In this document: in pieces, positions 6,700-14,723 of the stretch
Layout of the letters: every line of letters starts with the position of its first letter
How positions within the stretch are numbered: position 1 is the stretch's first letter
Assembly: GCA_002368805.1 (NCBI GenBank)
Contig: DFFH01000040.1
Coordinates: 1-21,318 of the forward strand
From: Mageeibacillus sp. UBA3781
Lineage (GTDB): Bacteria > Bacillota > Clostridia > Saccharofermentanales > Saccharofermentanaceae
Length of the DNA stretch: 21,318 nt
Direction: 5' to 3'
The notes under the pieces: model-generated
Database searches by the model: none
What the model was told of the DNA's origin: nothing
The model's input: the letters and a program-made list of their open reading frames with translations, nothing else
Position numbers and translations under genes: made by a program

Positions 6700-7743
6700 A
6701 TGGCGGAACTTGGTGAATTGAAAGAGAAGCTTTCAGAAATCAGATCGAAGATCGAGAGCGATCTTCAGGGTATTTCCAGTTCAAAGGGTGTCTATGAGTA
6801 CAAAAAGAGTGTCATGGATGCCAAAGAAGGAAAGATCGGATCTCTCATGAAAGAGATGGGTAAGATCCCGAAGGAGCTCAAGGCCGATTACGGTAAGATG
6901 GTCAATGAGATCAAGAACTGGGCACAGGGGAGATTTGACGAGATGGACGAGAAGTTCAAGGCGCAGGAGAGAAAAGCGCGCTACGAAAAGGAAACCATCG
7001 ATGTTACACTTCCCGAGAAGAAGCACAAACAAGGCAAGCTCCATCCGAATACACAGGTAAAAAATCAGATCGTTGATATCTTCGGTTCCATGGGTTTCTC
7101 CATCTACGAAGGTAACGAGATCGAGACGGACTACTATAACTTCACCGCGCTGAATATCCCGCAGGATCACCCTGCACGAGATATGCAGGATACGTTCTAT
7201 TTAAGCCCGGAGTTCCTCTTAAGAACGCAGACGTCTGCAGGTCAGATCCATGTTATGGAGAATCAGAAGCCGCCGATCAAGATCATCTCTCCCGGTAAGG
7301 TATTCCGTTCCGACGATGATGCGACGCATTCTCCGATGTTCACACAGATGGAAGGCCTCGTTGTGGATAAGGGCATCACACTCTGCGACCTGCAGGGCAT
7401 GCTCGATGAATTCGTAAAGAAGATCTTCGATGAGGAGACGAGAACACGTCTCCGTCCTTCGTACTTCCCGTTCACGGAGCCGTCGGTAGAAGTTGACGTC
7501 AGCTGCTTCCAGTGCCACGGCAAGGGCTGCAAGCTCTGCAAGGGCACAGGATGGATCGAGGTCCTCGGAGCCGGTGTCGTCAATAAGAAAGTACTCGAAG
7601 GCTGCGGTATCGACAGTAATGTATATTCCGGCCTTGCTTTCGGTATCGGTATCGACCGTATCGCGATGCTCAAGTACGGCATCAACAACATCAAGCTGCT
7701 GTTCGAATCGGATCTCAGAGTGCTGGATCAGATCGATGACTGA
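6700..7743 (+). CDS. pheS: Phenylalanyl-tRNA synthetase alpha subunit
   Basis: 347 aa, the usual length. It forms the alpha2beta2 enzyme that charges tRNA-Phe, in the cytoplasm. The N-terminus (about 1-100) is a Lys/Glu-rich helical coiled-coil arm that contacts tRNA. The class II catalytic core follows, with FRSDDDATHSPMFTQMEGLV (about 204-223, motif 2 region) and GIGIDRIAMLKYGI (about 312-325, motif 3 with the conserved Arg). LLRTQTSAGQ stands where most PheS have LLRTHTS. CFQCHGKGCKLCKGTGW (about 269-285) is a paired-Cys insert of the type I recall in other Clostridia PheS; it may bind metal. RBS AGGAGG lies ten bases before the ATG. Controlled by the T-box leader and followed by pheT after 15 bases. 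Confidence 0.97.
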   Translation: MAELGELKEKLSEIRSKIESDLQGISSSKGVYEYKKSVMDAKEGKIGSLMKEMGKIPKELKADYGKMVNEIKNWAQGRFDEMDEKFKAQERKARYEKETIDVTLPEKKHKQGKLHPNTQVKNQIVDIFGSMGFSIYEGNEIETDYYNFTALNIPQDHPARDMQDTFYLSPEFLLRTQTSAGQIHVMENQKPPIKIISPGKVFRSDDDATHSPMFTQMEGLVVDKGITLCDLQGMLDEFVKKIFDEETRTRLRPSYFPFTEPSVEVDVSCFQCHGKGCKLCKGTGWIEVLGAGVVNKKVLEGCGIDSNVYSGLAFGIGIDRIAMLKYGINNIKLLFESDLRVLDQIDD

Positions 7744-7758
7744 TAAGGAGGAGAGCAT

Positions 7759-10173
7759 ATGTTAGTACCACTTAGCTGGTTAAAAGATTATGTAGATATA
7801 AATGTTACCCCGGATGAACTGGAGGAGAAGCTCTTTTCCTGTGGTTTCGAGGTAGAGGAGAAGTATGAGGTCGGACACGACATCAGTAATGTTGTTGTCG
7901 GACTGGTAAAGACTTGTGATGCGATCGAGGGAACACACCTCCATCTTTGTCAGGTGGATGCAGGATCCCACGGCACACTTCAGATCTGCTGCGGCGCGGA
8001 TAATGTTGCCGCCGGCGGCAAGTACCCGCTCGCTCTGATCGGCGCGCAGGTGTATGCGACCGCAAAAGACCACGTTACCGTCGAAGGCGTAATGACGATC
8101 GGTCAGGGTAAACTTCGAGGATATGATTCCTATGGTATGCTCTGCTCCGGTGTCGAGATCGGTGTCACCGAGGATATGTTCCCGGGTGCCGGTTATAACG
8201 GACTTCTGGTCCTGCCGGAAGATGCTGAGCCGGGTGCGGATGTAAAGCCGATCCTGGGTCTCGATGACTATATCTTCGATATCTCTATCACGGCAAACCG
8301 TCCGGACTGCCAGAGCATCTTCGGTATTGCACGTGAGGTTGCTGCTGTTCTCGGCCAGCCGCTCAAAGAGCCTGCACTCGACTATACCGAGTCCGATGTG
8401 GAGATCCCGTTCAATATCCGCGTATCTGCTCCGGATCTGTGCCCGAGATATATCGGTCACTATGTTTCTGATGTCAAGATCGCTGAATCTCCTGCCTGGA
8501 TGAAGCGCCGTCTGGCTCTCGTCGGATGCTCGGCGATCTCCAATGTCGTCGATATTACGAACTATGTCCTTAAGGAACTCGGCCAGCCGATGCATGCTTT
8601 CGATTTCTCGTATCTCGAAGGCGGCGAGATCCACGTCCGCCGTGCAGAAGAAGGAGAAAAGATCGTTACCCTCGATGAGAAAGAGTTCGCACTGACCACA
8701 GAAAACCTCGTTATCTGTGACGGCAAGAAGCCGGTCGCACTTGCGGGTATCATGGGCGGTCTGAATTCCGAGATCCTGGATTCCACATCCGCGGTAATGT
8801 TCGAGGCAGCGAAGTTCGCTCATGACAACATCCGTAAGAGCTCTAAGGCTCTGGGTCAGGTTTCCGACTCCAGCATGCGCTTCTCAAAGGGCGTCGATGA
8901 ATATACAACTGTAATGGCGATGAAGCGTGCACTGCACCTGATCGAAGAACTTGGCTGCGGTAAAGTCAGCGCTACAAAGTTCGATATCAACACCGGAAAC
9001 TCTGTGGAGCCGAAGGAACTGAAAGTCAGCGTCAAGCAGGTCAATGGTGTGCTGGGTATTACAGTACCGGACGAGGATATTGTACGTATCCTTACAAACC
9101 TTAACTTCGCACCGAAACTCGAAGGAGATGAGCTGACGATCCAGATCCCGGGCTATCGTGTCGATATGGAGTCCTATCAGGATGTTGCGGAAGAAGTCAT
9201 CCGTATGTATGGCTATGAGCACATCACACCGACCTTCATCCCGACTGCGGAAGTTACATCCGGCGGATATAACCTCAAGCAGAGATCTGAACTGAAGATC
9301 AAGCGAGCACTCTGTGCGGCGGGTGCTTTTGAAGGAGTACATTATTCCTTCTTCTCGCCATCCGATCTGGATCTGCTGAAGCTTCCGGAGGACGCTCCGG
9401 AGCGTACCGCAATCAAGATCTTAAACCCGATCAACATCGATCTTTCTCTCATGAGAACGACGCTGGCGCCGCAGATGCTGGCCGCCATTGCCAGAAACCA
9501 GAAGAGAGGCATCCTTTCCGGATGTGTCTATGAGATGGGCAACAAGTTCCTGCCGAAGAGCCTGCCGCTCACGGAGTATCCGGATGAGCGCGAGACGATC
9601 TGCATCGGTATGTGGGGCGAAAAGGAAGACTTCTTCTCCCTTAAGGGCATCGTGGCAGTCATTGCGGATGCGCTGGATGTGAAGTTCGATTATGAGCGCG
9701 ATGAGAAGACATTCCTCCATCCGGGAAGAACAGCGAAAGTCCTCTGTGACGGGGAATGCGTCGGATATCTCGGACAGGTGCTCTATGAGATCTGCGACGA
9801 TATGGATATGAGAGTTCCGGCGTACGTTGCCGAGATCGACCTGAAGGCTCTTAGCAAGTACTACGGAAAGGACAGAAAGTTCATCCCGCTTCCGAAGTTC
9901 CAGGAAGAGAAGCGTGACTTCTGCTTCGTCATGGACAAGAAGATCACCTGTGCAATGGTAGAAAAGGAGATCGAAGCTTCCTGTGAGTACATCACAAAGA
10001 TCGAGCTCTTCGATATCTATGAGGGTGCTCAGCTCGGAAACAAAAAGAGTCTGGCATTCAGTGTGGTCTTCACACCGAAGGATGAGGAGTTCAAGCCGGA
10101 GGTCATCGATGGATTTGTAAATACGATCCTCGAGAACCTGAAGGCGAAGTACGATATCACACTTCGTTCGTAA
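7759..10173 (+). CDS. pheT: Phenylalanyl-tRNA synthetase beta subunit
   Basis: 804 aa, full length. It holds the editing site and the tRNA anticodon-binding domain of the PheRS heterotetramer. Domains in order: an N-terminal EMAP-type tRNA-binding domain (about 40-150, with HLHLCQVD and QICCGADNV), the B3/B4 editing domain (about 210-385, with NVVDITNYVLKELGQPMHAFD), the B5 domain (about 400-475), a catalytic-like core (about 480-690), and a ferredoxin-fold anticodon-binding domain (about 710-803, opening with PLPKFQEEKRDFCFVMD). RBS AAGGAGGAG lies close before the ATG. Nothing unusual was seen. It is co-transcribed with pheS and ends just before a terminator. Confidence 0.97.
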   Translation: MLVPLSWLKDYVDINVTPDELEEKLFSCGFEVEEKYEVGHDISNVVVGLVKTCDAIEGTHLHLCQVDAGSHGTLQICCGADNVAAGGKYPLALIGAQVYATAKDHVTVEGVMTIGQGKLRGYDSYGMLCSGVEIGVTEDMFPGAGYNGLLVLPEDAEPGADVKPILGLDDYIFDISITANRPDCQSIFGIAREVAAVLGQPLKEPALDYTESDVEIPFNIRVSAPDLCPRYIGHYVSDVKIAESPAWMKRRLALVGCSAISNVVDITNYVLKELGQPMHAFDFSYLEGGEIHVRRAEEGEKIVTLDEKEFALTTENLVICDGKKPVALAGIMGGLNSEILDSTSAVMFEAAKFAHDNIRKSSKALGQVSDSSMRFSKGVDEYTTVMAMKRALHLIEELGCGKVSATKFDINTGNSVEPKELKVSVKQVNGVLGITVPDEDIVRILTNLNFAPKLEGDELTIQIPGYRVDMESYQDVAEEVIRMYGYEHITPTFIPTAEVTSGGYNLKQRSELKIKRALCAAGAFEGVHYSFFSPSDLDLLKLPEDAPERTAIKILNPINIDLSLMRTTLAPQMLAAIARNQKRGILSGCVYEMGNKFLPKSLPLTEYPDERETICIGMWGEKEDFFSLKGIVAVIADALDVKFDYERDEKTFLHPGRTAKVLCDGECVGYLGQVLYEICDDMDMRVPAYVAEIDLKALSKYYGKDRKFIPLPKFQEEKRDFCFVMDKKITCAMVEKEIEASCEYITKIELFDIYEGAQLGNKKSLAFSVVFTPKDEEFKPEVIDGFVNTILENLKAKYDITLRS

Positions 10174-10205
10174 GTGCTTTTGCAGTTGAATAAGCTGAGA
10201 ATAGA

Positions 10206-10231
10206 GGGGGCTCCTGGCGGAGCCCCTTTCT
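10206..10231 (+). terminator. Terminator after pheT
   Basis: GGGGCTCC (10207-10214) and GGAGCCCC (10219-10226) close a TGGC loop and are followed by TTTCTGT. The T-tract is short but the stem is strong. Confidence 0.8.
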
Positions 10232-10239
10232 GTCGCGTA

Positions 10240-10290
10240 TTCGACAATTTGTTTTACACAGGGACCTCAAATGTCGAATAAAATGTCGAA
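10240..10290 (+). promoter_or_regulatory. Three Spo0A-type boxes (TGTCGAA)
   Basis: Perfect copies of TGTCGAA lie at 10272-10278 and 10284-10290 in the same orientation, 12 bases apart within an exact tandem repeat AAATGTCGAATA (10269-10280, 10281-10292). A third, inverted copy TTCGACA is at 10240-10246, giving TTGTCGAATA on the minus strand. TGTCGAA is the established core of the Spo0A-P box. All are just upstream of the -35 at 10303. Spo0A control is inferred; the sign of regulation cannot be told. Confidence 0.65.
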
Positions 10291-10302
10291 TAGGGTCAGC
10301 GC

Positions 10303-10331
10303 TTGTATTTTTCAGGGTATAAAGATAAAAT
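10303..10331 (+). promoter_or_regulatory. Promoter of the zinc-ribbon operon
   Basis: TTGTAT (10303-10308) and TAAAAT (10326-10331) are separated by 17 bases. The start would be near 10338, leaving a leader of about 129 bases. The 0A boxes end 13 bases upstream of the -35. Confidence 0.5.
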
Positions 10332-10344
10332 TTAATATAGATTT

Positions 10345-10420
10345 ATGAGAGTGGATACGAGAAACTCTCTATAGAGATCAAGGCTGATTCTCATGAGAAG
10401 ATGGATCTAAGCCTTAATGA
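10345..10420 (+). other. Structured 5' leader of the zinc-ribbon gene
   Basis: GAGAGT (10347-10352) pairs with ACTCTC (10364-10369) around an 11-base loop. AAGGCT (10380-10385) pairs with AGCCTT (10410-10415) around 24 bases that contain a small TTCT/AGAA hairpin. The palindrome TCTCTATAGAGA (10366-10377) competes with the first helix, so two states are possible. I recognise no known riboswitch class. The rest of 10174-10466 holds the pheT terminator, the 0A boxes, the promoter and the RBS. Confidence 0.35.
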
Positions 10421-10466
10421 AGAATGGTATGTTCAGTTAACTTTATAAGATAAAGGAGGATTATTT

Positions 10467-11105
10467 ATGAATTGTTTAAAGTGTGGGAATCCTGTCCGTG
10501 ATGGCGACCTTTTCTGCATGAACTGCGGGAATAAGCTCGATGCAATCCCGGAAGCTCCGATCGCGGAGGCATCTGTTGCACCAGAGATCCCTGTAGCGCC
10601 AGTGGCGGAAGCTCCGGTTGCCCCGATCGCACCGGAAGCTCCGGTTGCCCCGATCGCACCGGAAGTCCCGGTTGCTGAAGTACCGGCTGTACCGGAAGTC
10701 CCTGCAATGCCAGAAGTTCCAGCAGTACCGGAAGTTCCAGCAGTACCGGAAGTTCCCGCTGTACCGGAAGCGCCTGTGGCTCCGATGGAAGACAGATTTC
10801 CTGAACCGCCGCCGTTTAATCCGGGTTCCTCGGAAGTAGCGGGAGTACCTGCAGAACCTGTTGCAGATGTTCCTGCGGAATATATGGCTCCTATGGCAGC
10901 ACCGGTACCGGTCGATGGAACACCGTCCACGCCCGTTTCGGGAGACACTTCTTACGCAGCTCCATTCGCCGATGCGTCGGTTCCGGAAGCAGCTCCGCAG
11001 CCTGAGACAAAGACAGACCTCGAGAATATGTTTACGAGAAAATCCTGGAAGGATGAAGGCACGAATAATGGCGGTATCGTAAATAGAGGACCGGTCAATC
11101 GCTGA
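10467..11105 (+). CDS. Zinc-ribbon protein with Pro/Val-rich repeat linker
   Basis: 212 aa; strong RBS AAAGGAGGA and ATG. The N-terminus holds a zinc ribbon: MNCLKCG (Cys3, Cys6) and FCMNCG (Cys17, Cys20), the usual short two-knuckle form. Residues about 28-110 are a low-complexity run of A-P-E-V-P-x units: first 9-residue units (two exact 27-base copies in the DNA), then 6-residue VPEVPA units. The rest is Pro/Ala/Glu-rich and disordered, ending in a short basic segment with MFTRKSWKDEG and an NRGPVNR tail. It has no signal peptide or membrane segment, so it is likely cytoplasmic and may act as a scaffold or linker. It is followed by a conserved protein of unknown function after 35 bases. 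Function unknown. Confidence 0.8.
   Translation: MNCLKCGNPVRDGDLFCMNCGNKLDAIPEAPIAEASVAPEIPVAPVAEAPVAPIAPEAPVAPIAPEVPVAEVPAVPEVPAMPEVPAVPEVPAVPEVPAVPEAPVAPMEDRFPEPPPFNPGSSEVAGVPAEPVADVPAEYMAPMAAPVPVDGTPSTPVSGDTSYAAPFADASVPEAAPQPETKTDLENMFTRKSWKDEGTNNGGIVNRGPVNR
10607..10763 (+). repeat. Tandem repeats within the zinc-ribbon gene
   Basis: A 27-base unit is exactly duplicated (10607-10633, 10634-10660). Further on, an 18-base unit occurs three times with few changes (10710-10727, 10728-10745, 10746-10763). Both keep the reading frame and encode Pro/Val/Ala/Glu-rich blocks, so the length is likely to vary between strains by slippage or recombination. Confidence 0.8.
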
Positions 11106-11140
11106 TAGTATTGAACGAAGAATTCCAAAGGAGAATAACT

Positions 11141-11716
11141 ATGGGTTTATTTGACAGTTTACAGAATGGTATTGCAGGAGCTCAGAGCGCAGCAGCTAAT
11201 GCATCCGGTGCGCTTCCGAAGAAAACAGTGGTTTTCCAGGAGATGCCGGAAACACTTGAGCAGATGAAAGCACTTCCGGAGGCTTCCATGAAGGATCCTC
11301 TCGATGTCGCAGCGCTCACGGTCGCGGCTCTTTGTGTGTATCCGTTTAATAAGGATGAGAGCATCCGTATGCTGAACTTCCTGAAAGGACCGCAGCCGCT
11401 GTCCCCCTATGAACTCTCTTTTATCGCGGACCGTTTCAGAGATTCGGACTATATCCCGAGATCTTATCTCAATGGTGCGACACCGCAAAATAACTATATG
11501 CCGCAGCGTCCGTATTCTGTAACAGTATATGAACTGGCACACAGCAGAGATAATATCAACGAAGGATATCTGACCGTGAACCTTAATTCCGGAGGAGCGG
11601 ACAGCCCGAGACAGATCAAGCTCCGTACAAAGCCTTCCACCGGTGAGTGGTTCCTGTGGGAACAGTTCATCCTCGTCGGTATCCGTGTACCGGATGCGGC
11701 AAATCCGTGGGCATAA
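11141..11716 (+). CDS. Conserved protein of unknown function (DUF6935-like)
   Basis: 191 aa. AAAGGAG (11127-11133), seven bases before, selects the ATG at 11141 over an in-frame TTG at 11111. No signal or membrane segment. After a short Ala/Gly-rich start (MGLFDSLQNG), the body has a run recalling a Firmicutes family I remember as DUF6935: KKTVVFQEMPETLEQMKALP (about 27-46), AALTVAALCVYPFNKDES, LNFLKGPQPLSPYE, SGGADSPRQIKLRTKPSTG and WFLWEQFILVGIRVPDA near the C-terminus. The family number is from memory. It shares an operon with the zinc-ribbon protein, possibly under Spo0A. The conserved length and ending suggest an intact gene. Function unknown. Confidence 0.7.
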   Translation: MGLFDSLQNGIAGAQSAAANASGALPKKTVVFQEMPETLEQMKALPEASMKDPLDVAALTVAALCVYPFNKDESIRMLNFLKGPQPLSPYELSFIADRFRDSDYIPRSYLNGATPQNNYMPQRPYSVTVYELAHSRDNINEGYLTVNLNSGGADSPRQIKLRTKPSTGEWFLWEQFILVGIRVPDAANPWA

Positions 11717-11742
11717 TGGAAGTTCTGGATTGAAGTAATAGA

Positions 11743-11778
11743 AGGACCGCCGGTTTTCTGCCGGTGGTCCTCTTTTTT
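11743..11778 (+). terminator. Terminator of the zinc-ribbon operon
   Basis: An 11-bp stem (11743-11753 with 11761-11771, one G-T pair) closes a seven-base loop and is followed by C and six T. Confidence 0.88.
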
Positions 11779-11832
11779 GCAAAATCAGAGTATTTTTCCA
11801 CAAGATCTGAGTTCTTTTGGAAGGATGGAAAA

Positions 11833-11841
11833 TGCTATACT
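11833..11841 (+). promoter_or_regulatory. Extended -10 promoter of the FMN dehydrogenase-like gene
   Basis: TGCTATACT matches an extended -10 with one deviation. No good -35 hexamer is seen. The start near 11848 leaves a leader of about 25 bases. Confidence 0.55.
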
Positions 11842-11872
11842 CAATATATGAATCACCTCAAGGAGGCACCTT

Positions 11873-12775
11873 ATGGCATATAGTAGAATATCTGATGCAA
11901 ATGAGATCACGGCCCGTTATATGGACAGCATCCTGATCAAGGAAAGCCTGATCGATTCTGTGGTTACGGATACATCCACGGAGCTCTTCGGAGAAACCTT
12001 CGCAAGTCCCGTTATGACGCCGGCTTTTTCGCATCTGATGCAGTTTAAGGGAAGAGAACTGACCGGGCTCGAGGAGTACTCCCTCGCGGCAAAGAATATG
12101 AATATCCTGAATTTTGTCGGTATGATGGAAAATGACCTTTTTCAAAAGATCGCTAATACCGGAGCAAAGACCGTTCGTATCGTAAAACCGTATGCGGATA
12201 ACGGTAAGGTCAGAGACCAGATGCAGTTTGCCGAAGAGGCGGGTGCTTTTGGAATAGGAATGGATATCGACCACATCTTCGGAAATGAGGGCCTGGATGT
12301 TGTTATCGGAGAGAAGATGGCAGTGCAGACATCGGATATGATCCGCTCATATATCGAATCTACGAAACTTCCTTTCTTTATCAAGGGTGTCCTGAGTGCC
12401 GAAGAGGCGGTAAAGTGTGCGGACCTTGGTGCGAAAGCGATCATCGTCAGCCATCACCATGGACGGCTTCCTTATGCAGTTCCGCCGATGATGGTGCTTC
12501 CGGAGATCAAGGAGGCACTCGAAGGAAGAGATGTGAAGATCATCGTGGACTGCGGCATCAGCTCGGGCGCGGATGTGTATAAGTGCCTGGCGCTAGGCGC
12601 AGATGCAGCAGCCGTCGGAAGATCCATGCTTCCATCTCTGGAAGAAGGCGGGATCGAGGGGATGACGAAGTTCCTTACCGGTATCCATAATGAACTCCGT
12701 TTCATCATGAGCTGCACGGGATTTGCTCATGTCCGTGATATCGACGGCAGATTCCTCGTAAAGACAGCATTCTGA
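11873..12775 (+). CDS. FMN-dependent alpha-hydroxy-acid dehydrogenase-like protein
   Basis: 300 aa; AAGGAGG before the ATG. It looks like a short member of the LldD/lactate oxidase/glycolate oxidase family (TIM barrel with FMN), which oxidises 2-hydroxy acids. FFIKG (168-172) gives the FMN-contacting Lys171. VSHHHGR (192-198) stands where the family has VSNHGGR, so the catalytic His is taken as His195 and the substrate Arg as Arg198. IIVDCGISSGADVYKCLALGADAAAVGRSM (223-252, split by its Gly-rich centre) is the FMN-phosphate segment. It is shorter than classic LldD (about 350-390 aa). Start and end look intact. The substrate is unknown. The HAD gene follows closely and may be co-transcribed. 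Confidence 0.8.
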   Translation: MAYSRISDANEITARYMDSILIKESLIDSVVTDTSTELFGETFASPVMTPAFSHLMQFKGRELTGLEEYSLAAKNMNILNFVGMMENDLFQKIANTGAKTVRIVKPYADNGKVRDQMQFAEEAGAFGIGMDIDHIFGNEGLDVVIGEKMAVQTSDMIRSYIESTKLPFFIKGVLSAEEAVKCADLGAKAIIVSHHHGRLPYAVPPMMVLPEIKEALEGRDVKIIVDCGISSGADVYKCLALGADAAAVGRSMLPSLEEGGIEGMTKFLTGIHNELRFIMSCTGFAHVRDIDGRFLVKTAF

Positions 12776-12812
12776 TGTGGGATATTCAGTAAAGAAAGAA
12801 GAGAGAAACTTA

Positions 12813-13487
12813 ATGTATAAATATGCCTTTTTCGATCTGGACGGAACACTGACGCAGTCGGAGTTCGGGATCATGAATTCGATCCTTTATGCGCTTCAGA
12901 AGATGAACTATAAGGTGGAGGATAAGGAGAGTATCAAGTGCTTTATCGGACCGCCGCTGGTACAGTCTTTTATGGAGTTCTGCAGGATGTCCGAAGAAGA
13001 TGCCAAGCAGGCGACAGCTTACTACCGTGAGCACTATAACGGGGGAGAGATGTATAATGCCCCGCTCTATGAAGGGATCGAAGAGATGCTCCGGGAACTT
13101 CATGAAAACGGGACCAAGCTCTATGTCGTGACCTCCAAGCCGACCTTCTTTGCGCAGAGGATCGTCGAGCACTTCGATATCCTGAAATACTTCGTGAAGG
13201 TCATCGGACCGGAATTAAAGGATATAAACTACACCAAGGAAGAACTGATCCGGCAGGCGATGTGTGATATTTCTCCGGAGGATCCGGATGCGATCCGAAG
13301 TTCCTGCGTCATGGTCGGTGACAGACTATATGACATCGAAGGAGCCGTGAAGAATCAGATCGATTCCATTGGTGTTCTTTATGGTTACGGTTCTGAAAAA
13401 GAACTGGTAGATGCCGGTGCCTCGTTTATCGCTAGAGATGCCAAAGAGGTGGGAGCAATCATACGATCTGCAGAAGATAGAACTTGA
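12813..13487 (+). CDS. HAD superfamily hydrolase (phosphoglycolate phosphatase-like)
   Basis: 224 aa. The ATG at 12813 gives the normal HAD start MYKYAFFDLDGTLT; an in-frame GTG at 12777 has no better support. Motif I is DLDGT (nucleophile Asp8, acid/base Asp10), motif II is VVTSKP (Thr107 or Ser108), and motif IV is GDRLYDIEGA (Asp170, Asp174). Between motifs I and II lies a helical cap (about 15-85), which places it in subfamily IA like Gph or PpaX. It probably removes phosphate from a small organic phosphate in the cytoplasm; the substrate cannot be read. Its last 29 bases overlap the 3' end of the minus-strand methyltransferase gene. Confidence 0.87.
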   Translation: MYKYAFFDLDGTLTQSEFGIMNSILYALQKMNYKVEDKESIKCFIGPPLVQSFMEFCRMSEEDAKQATAYYREHYNGGEMYNAPLYEGIEEMLRELHENGTKLYVVTSKPTFFAQRIVEHFDILKYFVKVIGPELKDINYTKEELIRQAMCDISPEDPDAIRSSCVMVGDRLYDIEGAVKNQIDSIGVLYGYGSEKELVDAGASFIARDAKEVGAIIRSAEDRT

Positions 13488-14721
13488 GATAGTCGGTCTC
13501 GGGAATCGCCATGGCAACAGGGTGATCCGGGGCCGCTCTTCTTTCTTCGATCAGACGAAGGGTGACGCCGGCATCTCTTGCTGCTTCGAGAAGCATCTTT
13601 CTAAAGAGCTCGTTCGGCATGAAGTGCGAGCAGGAGCAGGTCGCGAGGTACCCGCCTCTAGGCAGCATCTTCATGGCTCTGTAATTGATCTCCTTATAGC
13701 CGCGCTTGGCATTGTCTGTGGTCTTGCGGCTCTTGGTAAAGGCCGGCGGATCGAGAATGATGAAGTTATAATCTGCGTGTTCTTTCTCGAGCTTCGGCAG
13801 GAGTTCGAAGACATCTGCGCAAATAAAGTCCATCCGGTCGGAAAGACCGTTGATCTTCGCGTTCTCAGAAGCGGTATCCACGGCGAACTGGGATACATCT
13901 ACGGCGGTAACATGCGCTGCTCCGCCTTTCGCCGCATTCATGGCAAAAGAACCTGTATGGGTAAAACAGTCTAAGACCTTCATGCCGCGGGCAAGCTTGC
14001 TTACCGCAAGACGGTTGTACTTCTGGTCGAGGAAGAAACCTGTTTTCTGGCCGTTTTCGACATCCACCGTGTATTTGATCCCGTTTTCGGTGATCTCCAC
14101 GCGGGGAGAAGAAGGGGTGCCGATGAAATCTCCCCGGTACCAGCCCTTTTCAAGTGGAAGACCTTCCTTCTCCCGAAGGACGGCTTCATTTCTTTCGAAG
14201 ATGCCACGGACGGTAACTCCGTCTTTTTTCAGCTCTTCAACCAATGCGCGGTAGATGATGTCCTTGACCTGTTCGGTGCCAAAGGATAGAACTTCCGTGC
14301 TGAGGATATCCTCGTAGCGGTCCACAGTAAGGCCCGGGATGCCGTCTGCTTCGCCGAAGATCAGGCGGCAGCAGGCATAGTCATCCTGCATGACGGTCCG
14401 TCTCATATCCAGCGCATATTTGACGCGGCGCTGCCAGAAACTATCGCCGAAGGATTCATTCGCATTATCGGAAAGAATGCGGATGCGGATCTTGCTGTTT
14501 AAGCTAAGAAAGCCCGTGCCGAGATAACGGCCTTTCGCTGAAAGAACGTCCGTTAGAGCACCGTTTGGTGTATCGGTTCCTTCCGGGAAGATGCCGTCTT
14601 TTACTTTCTTTTCGCAAAAGGAGGTGATCTCGGTATCATAGACCCACGGATGGCCGCGCTTAATGGCGGCCTCCGCTTTCTCGGTCACAACAGCTTTGGG
14701 AAAATTTCTATCCTGCTTCAT
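13459..14721 (-). CDS. RlmI-like class I SAM-dependent rRNA (cytosine-C5) methyltransferase
   Basis: 420 aa. The family methylates a cytosine of 23S rRNA (C1962 in E. coli, by RlmI). The N-terminus (about 1-85) is a PUA-like RNA-binding domain (VVTEKAEAAIKRGHPWVYDTE). A central segment leads to a Rossmann methyltransferase: DCFTHTGSFAMNAA (251-264, SAM binding), VTAVDVS (271-277, the acidic ribose contact), and DPPAF (324-328). TCSCSHF (361-367) has the two active Cys of the C5-cytosine type. Start ATG 14719-14721; the RBS lies within the end of nadE (2-base gap), so the gene is the last of a minus-strand operon. No terminator was seen; the 3' end runs into the convergent HAD gene. Confidence 0.9.
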   Translation of the reverse strand: MKQDRNFPKAVVTEKAEAAIKRGHPWVYDTEITSFCEKKVKDGIFPEGTDTPNGALTDVLSAKGRYLGTGFLSLNSKIRIRILSDNANESFGDSFWQRRVKYALDMRRTVMQDDYACCRLIFGEADGIPGLTVDRYEDILSTEVLSFGTEQVKDIIYRALVEELKKDGVTVRGIFERNEAVLREKEGLPLEKGWYRGDFIGTPSSPRVEITENGIKYTVDVENGQKTGFFLDQKYNRLAVSKLARGMKVLDCFTHTGSFAMNAAKGGAAHVTAVDVSQFAVDTASENAKINGLSDRMDFICADVFELLPKLEKEHADYNFIILDPPAFTKSRKTTDNAKRGYKEINYRAMKMLPRGGYLATCSCSHFMPNELFRKMLLEAARDAGVTLRLIEERRAAPDHPVAMAIPETDYLKFYLLQIV

Positions 14722-14723
14722 GC

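Noticed and set aside
7780..8823. Long minus-strand open frame opposite pheT
   Set aside because: It lies wholly within pheT, has no RBS and no recognisable domain; it is a codon-bias shadow.
14059..14065. TTCGACA (0A-box-like) inside the methyltransferase gene, and similar copies near 3634 and 18447
   Set aside because: Single copies inside coding sequence are expected by chance; only the cluster at 10240-10290 stands out.
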